NCBI GenBank assembly: GCA_964035795.1
Contig: OZ038321.1
Span: forward strand, 13,695,971 to 13,759,970
Origin: Pterobdella sp. o SKG-2022
Lineage: Eukaryota; Annelida; Clitellata; Hirudinida; Piscicolidae
Direction of reading: 5' to 3'
Length of the DNA: 64,000 bases
The position numbers and the translations under genes were made by a program. A model generated the notes under the pieces. That model was not told the origin of the DNA. It did no database searches and saw nothing but the letters and a program-made list of their open reading frames with translations. The number at the start of each line of letters is the position of its first letter. Position 1 is the stretch's first letter. Shown in pieces: positions 23,001-32,054 of the stretch.

Positions 23001-26000
23001 TCAAAGCATTGACAATAATTCAACAGAAAATGTCTCTACACAATACGAAGTTGATTCAGATAAATTTGAAAAAAATTCCAAATTAGAAAACAATTTGATT
23101 TATGGCGTGAATAAAGAAACTGAATACAAAGATTTCATAAATAATAATCAAAATATAGGCCTTGCGGTTAATACTTATGACGCCAAATCTTCCATCGGTG
23201 CAAACCTTAATATTAATGAAACAAGGAGTAGAAGTATTAATAAAAATTTAGTGTTAAATAATTCATTAAATATTATGCAAAATGTCTCAATTGATAAAGA
23301 AAAAGATAAATGCGATTCTTTGAATAATTTTACTAAATCAATTACTACTTCAAATAACGTTGCTTTAAATCTCAACACTAAAAAAGATAAAGTGTTTAAA
23401 GTCGATGAGAAAAATAATGAGGATAAAAACATGGGTAATGAGGAGATTTTGCTTACTTCTCTCACATCAAATACTATTTCAGTTGAAAACACCAACAGTA
23501 ACAGTAGCGATAATTTGAATGAAATTGAGTTTTCCAATAACTTAAATTCAGAAGAATTAATTAAAAGTTTTCTGTATCAAATTATTGATAAAATTGTTGA
23601 TGATTTACATTGCATTCGTGGTAAAGATTTAAAAGCTGATGATAAAATGTGTAGAAATTTAAATGAGACGGTCGATAATATTACTTTTGATATCGATAAA
23701 GATAAAGTTGTAAAAAATGGCGAAATTAGTAATGAGAAATTTGATGGATTGTACGAAGATTATGTTGTCGCTGTAGAAGATTATTCGTCGAATCTTTCTA
23801 AATATGCTAATAATTTTGTAACTAATGAATTAATTAACAAAAATGGGAAATACGATAATAACTCATTAAAAAAATACAAAAAAATAAACCAAAATACTAA
23901 AGGTGAACATAGTATCTGCTCAATAGAAAACATTGAAATGTCTGTCAATAAAGATGATTTTAATTTCAAAAATTCACGCAGTAATTGTGAAAATGATAAG
24001 GGAAATAATTATGGCAAATTAAATGGAAGTAATAAGAAGACAAATGATTTTGATGAAACTGAATTGGAAGAGTTGACAAAGGAAAAGATAATTGGCACAC
24101 CTGAGACTAAATCTACACATAAAAGAATTGCGAAACGAATTACTATTACTTTTAATAGAAAAGTTTTTGAAAAAAAGAGAAGAAAAACTTTAAAATCTAT
24201 TGATAAAAATGGTTCGAAAGACCATATCGCAAAGTTACGAGCTGCAGGAAACATTGCTAAACTGTATTTGACTCATTTCAAAAGAAGAGTAGGACAATTC
24301 GGCTCTGAAAAGTTAAGTAAAAGCGGCACCATTAAAAAGTCCTCAGAAGCGAATAAAAAATTGAAAAAAACATATAATGGACTCAGTAAAACTTTTGTTT
24401 CCGACAAAAATATTACGGTCAACCTCTGCCATGATAACAACAAATTAAAAAAAAATATATCATTAGACGAAGACAATTTCTGCCAAAAAACCTTTTTTTT
24501 AAATGATCTTCCAGAAGGCAGTCTTTGTGAGATGAAAGTGAACATACTCCAGTCTGCAAAAATACGTGAAAATAATGAAGACAAAAAAAATGAAAAAGAT
24601 GCTATGAAAAAGGAATCAAAAGCTAATGATTACGAAACTATAAATTATAAAAATGTTAATGTTCAAGGTGAAAACGATGATGGAAATCCTGCTGTTTCAC
24701 TTTCAACAAATAATTTTATTGAAGACGACAATGATTCACAGGCAAGACAAGAAATTGATATGGCTGTTGAAAGTATTTTGAGCGAAGATTATTTCAGTAA
24801 ATTTCATGAAAACACTGAATATCAGCCTCTTGACTACACCTTGGAAGTTTTGACTGAGACGAATGACTTAGCAGTTGATGATACTCAAAATACAAACGAA
24901 TATAATATTTGTGATAAAGAAGTGAGTATAAATATTGTTGAAGATTCAGCAAAATTTTGTGAAACAAAAATCGATTCAATAGAGGACACAAATATAAGCT
25001 CAGTAAAAAATAAATCTCCAAGGAATAAAAATATAATTTCAAATAACAATGCTGGTGGTAAATCGAATTTGAAATTTTTGAAGTCATTCAAAAGTAAGTG
25101 GTTTATGTTGCATAAGAAAGGAAAAGGCGATAGCTCTTTTAGTCCAGAAAAACAACACAGCCCTGTCAAAATCAATGGGGGTGACTCCACTGCCAAAAAA
25201 CTTGAAACTAAAATTGAAAACATAGATGAAACAGTAAAAAAGTTCCAATTTTCTGAAGCAAAGTCTTTTTTGCTTCAAAATACTTCTTTAGGGTCTAAAT
25301 TTTATCGTGTGAAATTTATAAATAGAAATCTTAAAAAATTTAGAAAGAGAATTTTCATACTGAAAAAAAGGTCTACAAACACTATAGTCTACGTAAATAA
25401 ACTTGCTCAAGCTTTTGAGAAGAGTATATTTTTCAAGTCAAAGATTAGGCACAACTTTGATAATGAAAATTGTTTGATTAAAATATTTTCAAGACCTTTA
25501 CCTTTAGTTACTACTACTTTCTTTGTTTTTCAGCCAATTAGAACATCTATTATACAAAGTTGTCTTTCTGTTCGAGATCAAAACTTATCAAAGCTATCAA
25601 CTTATTCCACAAACCAACACCAAAAGTTGCCAAAAATAAATAAACAATCTAGCTTAAATGTTGACGCATGTTCTGATAATGAAATTATAAATGTTAGTTT
25701 AAAAAAATTAGATAAACACAACGAAGAAATAATTATGGGTCACCAAAAAAGTAAACCATCTTGCGAAGACAGTGCCCAAACTAATTTTTCGCCAGATATT
25801 TCATGTATTATTTCCGCCGCTATTAAAAGCTCATTGGATTCGGCAGATTTTTACCCAAAAGAAGAAAACTTACTAAATCAGCCCCATCAAAATCAATTGC
25901 AATCTGTGGAGCTTTATCGACAGGATAACTCTAATCAGAAGCATATTCGAGAAAATAATTATCCTCTTTATCACTACCCTGCAAACAACGATGAATTTCC

Positions 26001-27342
26001 ATGTAGATTTGAAATATATGCTCCATCTAATAAAGAATCTTTTAATAAAAAAATTTTTCATGAACTTTTGAACACACAACAACCAAGTTACCAGTCAATT
26101 GATAGCCTGAAATACAATGAAAATACTTTGCAGCCATCTCAACTACCTTCAGCTTCAAAATCATTCTCTTTTGACAACTCTTTACTGTTACCTCATTCTT
26201 TGAATCAAAATAGTTATAAACGAAAATTTTCAAAAGCAAATTGCATAAATTTGAACGGTCATGGCTTTGATAACCAAATAAATAGAGATAATATCCATAC
26301 TTCACATAACTATGACAAAGCTAGTGGCGGACCTTGTTTTGTTGCAAAAAACTTTGAATCTATGCCACAATCAAATAATCTTTCTTCTAATAATGATATT
26401 CTACCTCCTTGGAACCCTTATGAAACAATGAATTTTTATAAAAATTCATCTCATAACCTTTGTCTTAATCCCTCAAATATGTACAGTTCTTCAAATCACA
26501 TCATTAAACCCACAGCCATATACGAACCTACGCCAGTGAAACCAGTTTTTCGTCCACCTCCTGCTGCAAATTCGCAACTTTTAGATTCTTTATATAGACA
26601 CTATCCAATTGATCAAAACCAATCTACTCGCTTCACATTTCCACCTAACCTTTTACGTCCTATGTCTCGTCCATATTATCAAAATTTAGATCCAAAGAAT
26701 ATTTCTTATCAAAATAACCATCTTATAAATGTGAAAAATCTAAAAAATTGTCTTTATAATAGTATTCCTTTAGACCAAAATAGAGTATCACTAATCGATT
26801 TTAGTCAAACTAGGCTTCATCATCCGAATATTGGAAATAAAAATATTTATTCTCGAGATTATTCCCATTTTCCGTTAACAAATACACCGCATGACTCATT
26901 TTCGCAAAACAATGCTTCAAATGGTCGTTTAAAATCTTTACACAACCAAACATTACAAAGGTCTTCTACGCAGTATGGTGAGCAATCAGAACTAGAGAAA
27001 CTAATTGATAATACTCAAATTTTTTCCAAACAAAATGAAAAAACTAGTTTAGCTCCAACCAAAGGTTATTATTCCAAAAAGAAAAGAATGTTAACTTCCT
27101 TTTATAACAACGAAGCTCTTCTAAACGATAAATTCAATTACCAGCTTAATAACTTAATACTAGAGGGTGCTCAAAATAAAAATCATTATTCCAATGCAAA
27201 CATTCACAACGTCCCTAGGCCTACGTCTCTTCAATATGATAAAGTTCATGCTAATTTTCAAAATAGTTTTTTTCGTGGTAATCCAGGAAATTCTTCACAA
27301 AAGTTATATCGTCCTTCTTGTATTGAAACTCATTATAAGTAA
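17080..27342 (+). CDS. Giant single-exon orphan protein, 3420 aa, low complexity
   Basis: One open frame of 10,263 bases in very AT-rich DNA cannot be chance. The ATG context (aaaATGG) is good. I do not recognise the protein. It is rich in Asn, Ser, Lys, Asp and Glu. Visible regions: basic N-terminus (1-60); Ser/Thr-rich stretch (about 488-573); His/Gln/Asn/Tyr-rich stretch (about 890-1067); basic patch with KIRMMGNIETI (about 1150-1235); acidic Asp-rich run (about 1370-1407) opening a long acidic, Asn-rich region to about 2330; basic patch with KLRAAGNIAKL (about 2345-2450); a third basic patch with KFYRVKFINRNLKKFRKR (about 2665-2815); and an Asn/Ser/Pro/Tyr-rich C-terminus. No signal peptide or membrane segment is evident. 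The composition suggests a disordered, perhaps nuclear or scaffold protein, but that is inference. It has no introns, unlike every other gene here. A weak donor (gtaacc) overlaps the stop, so a further 3' exon cannot be excluded. Confidence 0.8.
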   Translation: MDTKKGFGTVKRKKKANRNIFKKQMKCENEFDTSIDYRKKLVSFYISKNFSKSNKNMFDKKRDLFANDYCKRMNEKSSNLPKIHGTSVNKKIKEKLFYFSKNPQTHAFSTNGFNSFEISEKKINQINDVTKNFSKEFPSITKQSEVNMNDHHSFIQNLVSDTKIYDPKLITSSNQIKIVKNKVPIVTIKKLSSETCNHYLNQYQKSNVKTSHPSKKFSSIKNIHNKNLVNDVLVSHKKTIFRKAPPKFDQVEALKDSLKKNQANSKIFDSSLTTDKVKHVDHKVINEFNKETYDNFKRHVSSNNKEVFSKKDTMSKDSKFIKKFKNIIDLNSETNLNNSSSKIDISNSENINNKSLIIKIKKSNFRSSFDCLKMKFEEIMKDSNIENCIHSEYLEDGNRINIKNVIENTNSNTESNMKKNFNNSSKESKTDSVNGDEINYPVHKNDKIFVNASTFNAKLSKLFVKKSLMISKNDNTNEAISSSENLTTISLNMTTTTNAMTITTPMYNTLPTTMNLQHSLETASIVCISNLSSSFVTKFIDTSNVTSSLITTYTDTPTVVNTALSNRESITNTGSKPSLKTCIKKSSFMNKKSIKSKNINHEKVKSNVDPKSRFIDYSKKYSSVKFQKKTKCRNKNLANVNKENKTPDIIISKSSENPLDQHSQLYNECEEVNNIENKCNIKKPIVDGLDSDILYLKNKLPQCIELKHNGLSSTTTTNLKSNIEACELHSKGVPNKDLEPTYLEDVLNGTHSRKVDNIIMKNKSHRCKETKKEFHKRRNSAINKYSLKNKSLNNIDIESIKKMLISKIENHAKILDSKNLNVSHTANNLNLRLNAKNDNLFESISSLKNINTDYEKQNNFLDFQSSNNSHPTGSKNIVISNNNGLLNHSLEHNKQLTIRSNRTPNMLTHITHQRHPFEHQSWSQRFFLQNNQAKESYTLFRRSLNSRTQSQNFLPHITTFPHSSQTNTHSFVTTGSNHNQRFQGRKSYSYQKGDFEGHQQKSNDPHININFNFHYYDQKQVHNHYYDYQNDQPKCYNPYQQPIKLKLCFPKNTQNQQVVPPNDSNVKDKQLRKFDAKITKHKKLNFNNFKLFQDESFFKKLNTCISKLNKQGVKADCGGNLNAIGSSQSLSKISSALKTSENQYKILKDSRQYTVERQKNRLKKYTKIRMMGNIETIKQILVKYKRGNYTFLKRTTKMELSKTIKAKYAKQRISFIKSLTLLTRSRSKNCKINKINKNDCSNESHKYENTWCFDEPSISSPHNNTKERGYSKNSLLLNLEKKHTKNTFKSTTTATISTTVSLEKASYQDNFSSNQHETCLTEFQSTNKTSTTKEIVEPTNNLTNKKNEDNYVDTGANVDNHAETQSKIDGKVENESFEENDDDADDNSDNDVNDTTDDELEDVLSQKIDNEILRRCSINGNTQFSTLKCDFVNSSPLRKLSGYNDNYSVDNCSSYSSENEVFLEKGESNADIVGSVNNCFNQYENGFSSAPITTELPTEKKAISQNFTHNKVIVERDDLVFSSSNVEGNVNKNNLSHIENYSGISQSTEQNQDNNSDNSSFENTKAFLSKLFDEDDKSNCSFIQKCKYSEESDFEDNCINYLQTNNEKEDVRKEKNTENYGCVARFGEKLQDFPCLTLDQTDEQSIDKDALDDGYLETLTFGIDYSEDNDDNINETLNINSKYFENSKTNMVSCEKVTSVISQENDRKESAENNVLNEKNVGDQVSDFLNLNKFEQAAPSHINIEANFDCVVSEKNKKNNQYENDVQNLENKNENSSSNNEKLNYSTDDIESINDKIFNINTFVNNIDIEKKNKIQKNDDGVSTEAGYCVYSPKRGKVAEMNNIAKNDVCLSSLQIKNNFEEKYNEEIEENVGSISSDLILNENQQTDNTNFKDSSVLLHGFSDQLGDVEVLGEHEKINCSLYVDYEKIEYIDDTMKDDNNSCANNSNNKTNNLSKKSHYSEKTNESADKNNHIQSIDNNSTENVSTQYEVDSDKFEKNSKLENNLIYGVNKETEYKDFINNNQNIGLAVNTYDAKSSIGANLNINETRSRSINKNLVLNNSLNIMQNVSIDKEKDKCDSLNNFTKSITTSNNVALNLNTKKDKVFKVDEKNNEDKNMGNEEILLTSLTSNTISVENTNSNSSDNLNEIEFSNNLNSEELIKSFLYQIIDKIVDDLHCIRGKDLKADDKMCRNLNETVDNITFDIDKDKVVKNGEISNEKFDGLYEDYVVAVEDYSSNLSKYANNFVTNELINKNGKYDNNSLKKYKKINQNTKGEHSICSIENIEMSVNKDDFNFKNSRSNCENDKGNNYGKLNGSNKKTNDFDETELEELTKEKIIGTPETKSTHKRIAKRITITFNRKVFEKKRRKTLKSIDKNGSKDHIAKLRAAGNIAKLYLTHFKRRVGQFGSEKLSKSGTIKKSSEANKKLKKTYNGLSKTFVSDKNITVNLCHDNNKLKKNISLDEDNFCQKTFFLNDLPEGSLCEMKVNILQSAKIRENNEDKKNEKDAMKKESKANDYETINYKNVNVQGENDDGNPAVSLSTNNFIEDDNDSQARQEIDMAVESILSEDYFSKFHENTEYQPLDYTLEVLTETNDLAVDDTQNTNEYNICDKEVSINIVEDSAKFCETKIDSIEDTNISSVKNKSPRNKNIISNNNAGGKSNLKFLKSFKSKWFMLHKKGKGDSSFSPEKQHSPVKINGGDSTAKKLETKIENIDETVKKFQFSEAKSFLLQNTSLGSKFYRVKFINRNLKKFRKRIFILKKRSTNTIVYVNKLAQAFEKSIFFKSKIRHNFDNENCLIKIFSRPLPLVTTTFFVFQPIRTSIIQSCLSVRDQNLSKLSTYSTNQHQKLPKINKQSSLNVDACSDNEIINVSLKKLDKHNEEIIMGHQKSKPSCEDSAQTNFSPDISCIISAAIKSSLDSADFYPKEENLLNQPHQNQLQSVELYRQDNSNQKHIRENNYPLYHYPANNDEFPCRFEIYAPSNKESFNKKIFHELLNTQQPSYQSIDSLKYNENTLQPSQLPSASKSFSFDNSLLLPHSLNQNSYKRKFSKANCINLNGHGFDNQINRDNIHTSHNYDKASGGPCFVAKNFESMPQSNNLSSNNDILPPWNPYETMNFYKNSSHNLCLNPSNMYSSSNHIIKPTAIYEPTPVKPVFRPPPAANSQLLDSLYRHYPIDQNQSTRFTFPPNLLRPMSRPYYQNLDPKNISYQNNHLINVKNLKNCLYNSIPLDQNRVSLIDFSQTRLHHPNIGNKNIYSRDYSHFPLTNTPHDSFSQNNASNGRLKSLHNQTLQRSSTQYGEQSELEKLIDNTQIFSKQNEKTSLAPTKGYYSKKKRMLTSFYNNEALLNDKFNYQLNNLILEGAQNKNHYSNANIHNVPRPTSLQYDKVHANFQNSFFRGNPGNSSQKLYRPSCIETHYK

Positions 27343-29071
27343 CCTTGCTTAAAATAGATACTATTGCTCAGAATAATGTTAATTGTGCGAATACTTTTAT
27401 TCAAAACCCAGATAATTTTTGACAATCACAAGGTTCCACATCAAAAAATTGAATTATTTACCATATTTAAACATGAAATGAATATACTTCAGAATCATTG
27501 TCGATATATCTTGTTTCCTTACTGAGAGGGAACACTTAATTGTTCATCTTGTTGAAATTGATCGCGAGTATTTATATATTTTTTGCACGTGTTAAATGCG
27601 TTTTATTAAAAACTATTTATAGAAAATTAGATTTAAAAACACAATGGCTTATAAAATTTTGTCAGTATGATTTTTTTCAAATCAAAAAGCATCGGTCCTT
27701 CTACTAAAATTAAATAAGCCATTGTATTTTGAAATCTACTCTTGTTGTACTTTGTCTACATTACTAGTTATACTTTTTCAAGAAATTGTATACAGTTATT
27801 GAGCCGATAACCCGACATATAAATGATACAATTATCGATAGTATTTTGAATTCAGTTGCTCATTCTTTTTTTAGGTAATCGGATGATATATTTTTAAGTT
27901 TACCCAATTTCAAAATCGATTATTTTTATTAGCTTGAGTATTTCCATTTATACAAAGCTTGTGTATTGTGATATCGTCAGTCTCAAGCCATATAACTATT
28001 GTAAATAGCTTCCACGGTTATGGTATAAATTGTGATGAATTCTTTTATTTACATGGTATTTAGCTATATTTAATTTGCATCTTTTCTCGATACAAACATT
28101 TTGTTACTTTTCTGTGATTTAGAAAATTCACTACGATTTTAAAAACAATATATCTCAAATGATGATTCTTACTTGTTTGCCTTTGAGTCGTGGCCTTGAG
28201 TAGCTTGTGTGATTGAGCAGTGAGCAATTAGTGAAAACGTAATTTAACTTTTGGAATTTCATCATTGCTTTCATTTATAACATAATATTTAAAAAAGTTG
28301 CTTTCAATCCGTGTTAACAAAATCATTCCCTATATTCATTATTGAATCTGATTTTCATCTAGACATTTTCATTTATCTTAGATTCAATTTTGTAAATAAT
28401 CTAATGCAAAAATAAGTATTTTGAAATGAATTTTCTTTTAAAACAACCATGAAAGCAAAGAAAATCAAAACCTTCTTGCATATGTATGAAGCGAATGTTG
28501 TAAAGCGAAAAAAGAAGATAGAAATGAAAAAACAATTATTTATAAGTTCAATTGTGATAAAAAGTTTCTCGATTATTTTTGAAATGATCATCAGGTGACT
28601 AAACATTGGGTAGGTCCTACAGCCACCTGACGGTGATCTCACAGTAAATTGAAAAGCTTCATCATTTAATAAAACTTATAAACTATTTTTTTATTTCTTC
28701 ATTATATATCTTAAACCACTGCTTCGATTTCGAAAAAATATGTTTTAAATATCACTAGAGGCAACAAAGGTTATAGTTTGTATATAATTTCATAAAAATT
28801 ATTTTAAGTCTCTTCTAATTAAAATTTAAGTTAATTGTATGTATTAATAAAAAAATCGAAAAAAATAAAGATATAAGTTAAAAAATTGAACAATGGCAGT
28901 TTGTAGACCAATAATGTAAAACAAACTATTGTCTTGGCAAATAATACCAAGTTGAAAAAAATGAATTCAATCAGATGATGTAAGTTATACCGAAATATGA
29001 CATTATATCATTTTAAAATTATTGAAAATTAAAATTGGAACCACCTCCAAAAAAATGCTAAATTAAATCCA
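27343..29071. other. Intergenic region between convergent genes
   Basis: AT-rich sequence holding the 3' flanks of the giant gene (+) and the RING-NHL gene (-). No exon is recognised. An imperfect hairpin of about 59 bp lies at 28578-28636 (see findings). Confidence 0.5.
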
Positions 29072-31493
29072 TCATAGAGCTTTTGACACTTCGTAAACGT
29101 CACAAATGCTTATACCCTTGAGGTTATGATGAAGAACAGCCAGTTTACCATCGTAAAAGGTGAGGTTGTACGGCTCTGGTACGTTCGAAACTATGTATCT
29201 CAAAAAAATACCTTCTGAAGACAACATTACAACTCTTCGATTGAGTGTATCTGCGACATATATGTTGTCTTCGTCATCTACCGCAACTCCCTTTGGCCAT
29301 TCAAATTGACATTTTTTGTTACCTCTTTCACCCACCACTTTCAGTAAACTTCCCTTATTACCATCAAATATCTTCAAGCAATGGTTCCCTGTTTCAATTA
29401 TTTCAAGCAAATATACATGTGATAAAAAAATATTTTATTCATTAAAGTTCAAAATTCAAAAAATTTACAGCACCTGAGTCAGCAACGATAACTCGATCTT
29501 TACTATCCACTGCAATAAAATCAGCCATGCATAATTGTTTGGTATTGACGCCATAAGATCCAAACTTCAGAGGACTTTCTCCAGAACCTATGCACACTAA
29601 TATTTGACTTTTACTACGATCACAAAGCACCAAGTTACCATCATTTCTTATCGAAATTCCTCCTAGCCAATCTGTCTTGTTAAAATCATCTATTTGAGAA
29701 ACATCGGCCCCAAATTCGTCAAATATACGAATATTTTTTTCTTTACGGTCCCCAACAATTACATTGTTATTTTTGCGATTAATGGTCATACCAAATGGTT
29801 TGATTCCTGTAACGCTGTATTCAAAATGACCATTTATATTCATAAAATCAAGACAGCTGTGACCATAATCTGCTATAACTAAAGCTCCAGAAGAAAGAAA
29901 GACAGCTGAAGATAATATGCTAGAATCATTTTTATGATAGGACCATATTTGAGTAACACCTGCACCCAGCTCCATAACTGCAGTGTGTCGTGGTGATTTT
30001 TTAGTTGAAAGACTACTTGAGTACTTAGATCTGAGAGTAGTTATGAGGTTTTCATCTACAACTGAAGTTCCTCTTTTTTCAAAGTTTTCTTTATTTTCTT
30101 CCATATAGGCTTCCTCAAAAAAACTTATATCTTCTTCATCATCTTCATAATCTTGAATATTATTGAGACAATCCTGCATTATATTTTGATACCAATCTTT
30201 TTTCATGGTCATCCCTAAAAGATGGTTTTTAAACTCAGATGTACTTTTGAAGTCACTTTTATTGAGACTTTTTGGTCTTGCATCCATACTTCTACATCTA
30301 CCTCTTTGTTTTTTATATGTTGAACTACCATCAGAAATCACTTCAGGTTCAGATCCTTCTTTTGAGGGTGAATGATTTTTGGGAAAAATTTCATGTTTGT
30401 CATTGACTTTGTTTAATTCATTTAATTTATCTTTAGACTTGTCATCTTGATTATCAAAACGATATTCATTGCTAGGTTCTTCACTAAGTCTAGAATACTT
30501 CTTTCTTTGTGGGCTAGGTGAAGTATTCATGTTTTCAAACAAATTTTGAGAAAACTTATTATTTGTAGAAAATTTTTTACAGTCTTCTTTTGAAGATGAA
30601 AATCTTGAATTTTTTCTTACATTTTTGGAGTCTTCATAAGTACTTAAGTTTTCTCGATGAGTAAATAGTGCTGGTCTAGATGGACCACCTAGATTTGCCC
30701 TTCTATTGTATGGGCTCTCACATGAATTAGAAGGCTCAATAAATTGAGATGAATTTTTTGAGAGATTTATGAAATTATCATACATAGAATGTCTATGTGA
30801 AGAACTATCAGTTTGATTAAATACTGGTTGTTCTTTATCTTCCATAATGTTACCTAAGTTTTCAGGTTGGAGATTTTTGGTATTTTCTGTATAAGTAGAA
30901 GAACGACTTAACGATTGGGCTCTTCTGTTTTCAAGGGTTGAGCCATACCAAGTTTTTCTTCTATAATCATCATTTTTATCTCTATCTTTGCTTCTTTGTC
31001 TATTTCTAAATCTTGTACTTGATTCATAGCCAACTTTAGCATGATCTCGTCGAATTGTTGGTTTAAAATTCGTTTGATCAGTTTGTGAATCCAAATATTT
31101 TGCATATTTTGAATATTCTTTATTTAAAGGAACATAACCTTCATGGCTCATATTGGAAGAGGAATTATAAGCTTTTGAAGATTCTTTATCAATACCAATT
31201 TTTTTTGATATGTTGTTAGCTACCTCATCAACAATTTTGCTTCTGAGAGTATTTAGTTCTTGGTTAACTGGATAAGATTCAACCCCTTGAGTAGGAACTG
31301 TGAATTGACTAGTACATTGTGGACAAACAAGTTTAACTTTTATTGTGGGATCGGAAGTCGGATTATCACATAGAAACTGGATGCATTTTAGACAATAAGT
31401 ATGCTGGCACGGAAGATTTCTAGGATCTTTAAATGGACTGCTACATACGAAACACAAAAGACTAGAAGAACTCGAAAATAAAAAATCATTCAT
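29072..31493 (-). CDS. RING-NHL protein (TRIM-NHL-like E3 ligase without B-box), 778 aa, two exons
   Basis: The exons are 31493-29474 and 29388-29072. An 85-bp GT-AG intron (29473-29389) splits a glycine codon and restores VADSGNHCLKIFDG. An N-terminal C3HC4 RING has C14, C17, C29, H31, C34, C37, C57 and C60. About 380 residues of Ser/Asn/Lys/Arg-rich, probably disordered linker follow. The C-terminal 270 residues form an NHL beta-propeller with blades such as VIADYGHSCLDFMNINGHF, VIVGDRKEKNIRIFDEFG, VIVADSGNHCLKIFDG and IYVADTLNRRVVMLSSEG. RING-NHL proteins are ubiquitin ligases that often bind mRNA through the propeller and act in translational control. I see no B-box or coiled coil, which separates it from classic TRIM32/Brat types. 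Which member it is cannot be said. Without the intron the frame stops early at 29442. Confidence 0.9.
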
Positions 31494-32050
31494 ATTTTTT
31501 AACTCATTAGCAATACAAAAATAACTTCTACCCCAAAAACTATGCCAAAACGTCGGGTTAACGAGATAGATTGACTCTAATAATAGTGTTAAAAATTACA
31601 TAATAAATAATATAAATAAATATTTTAAAACGATTTCTAAGATATTTCCATAGCTAATACAAAATATTGTCTCCAAAAATTTGGAATTTTCTAGGTTTAT
31701 GAAATCCAAAAAACTTAATTTTTTATTTAAATATAAAAATTTACTCTTTTCATGAAAAAATTTAAGTATGAATAAAAAATTAATTTTTCACAAACTAAAT
31801 AAAAAAAAATAGTGTTGCCTTAAGTTTTATTGGAGCTAACTATAATTAACCAAAAATGTATCCATATTACAAGAACTTCACCCAATCCTAAGCTTCTTCA
31901 GAAACTTTTTGAACTATAAAATAGTTATTGTATGAATTTCTAAAATATTTAAATACATGAAATTATTAAATTTACTTTTAAGTATAATAGCCTGAAGTAT
32001 AAACTAATAGTGTGCTTATGAACAAAAATCCTTATATTGGCATTCGGCTA
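31494..32050. other. RING-NHL upstream region
   Basis: AT-rich stretch upstream of the RING-NHL start codon. It presumably holds its promoter and 5' UTR. Nothing else is recognised. Confidence 0.35.
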
Positions 32051-32054
32051 AACA

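Noticed and set aside
17955..26305. Many minus-strand and alternate-frame open frames inside the giant gene
   Set aside because: They are shadows of the 3420-codon frame. Their hydrophobic composition is what the complement of Asn/Lys/Ser-rich codons gives.
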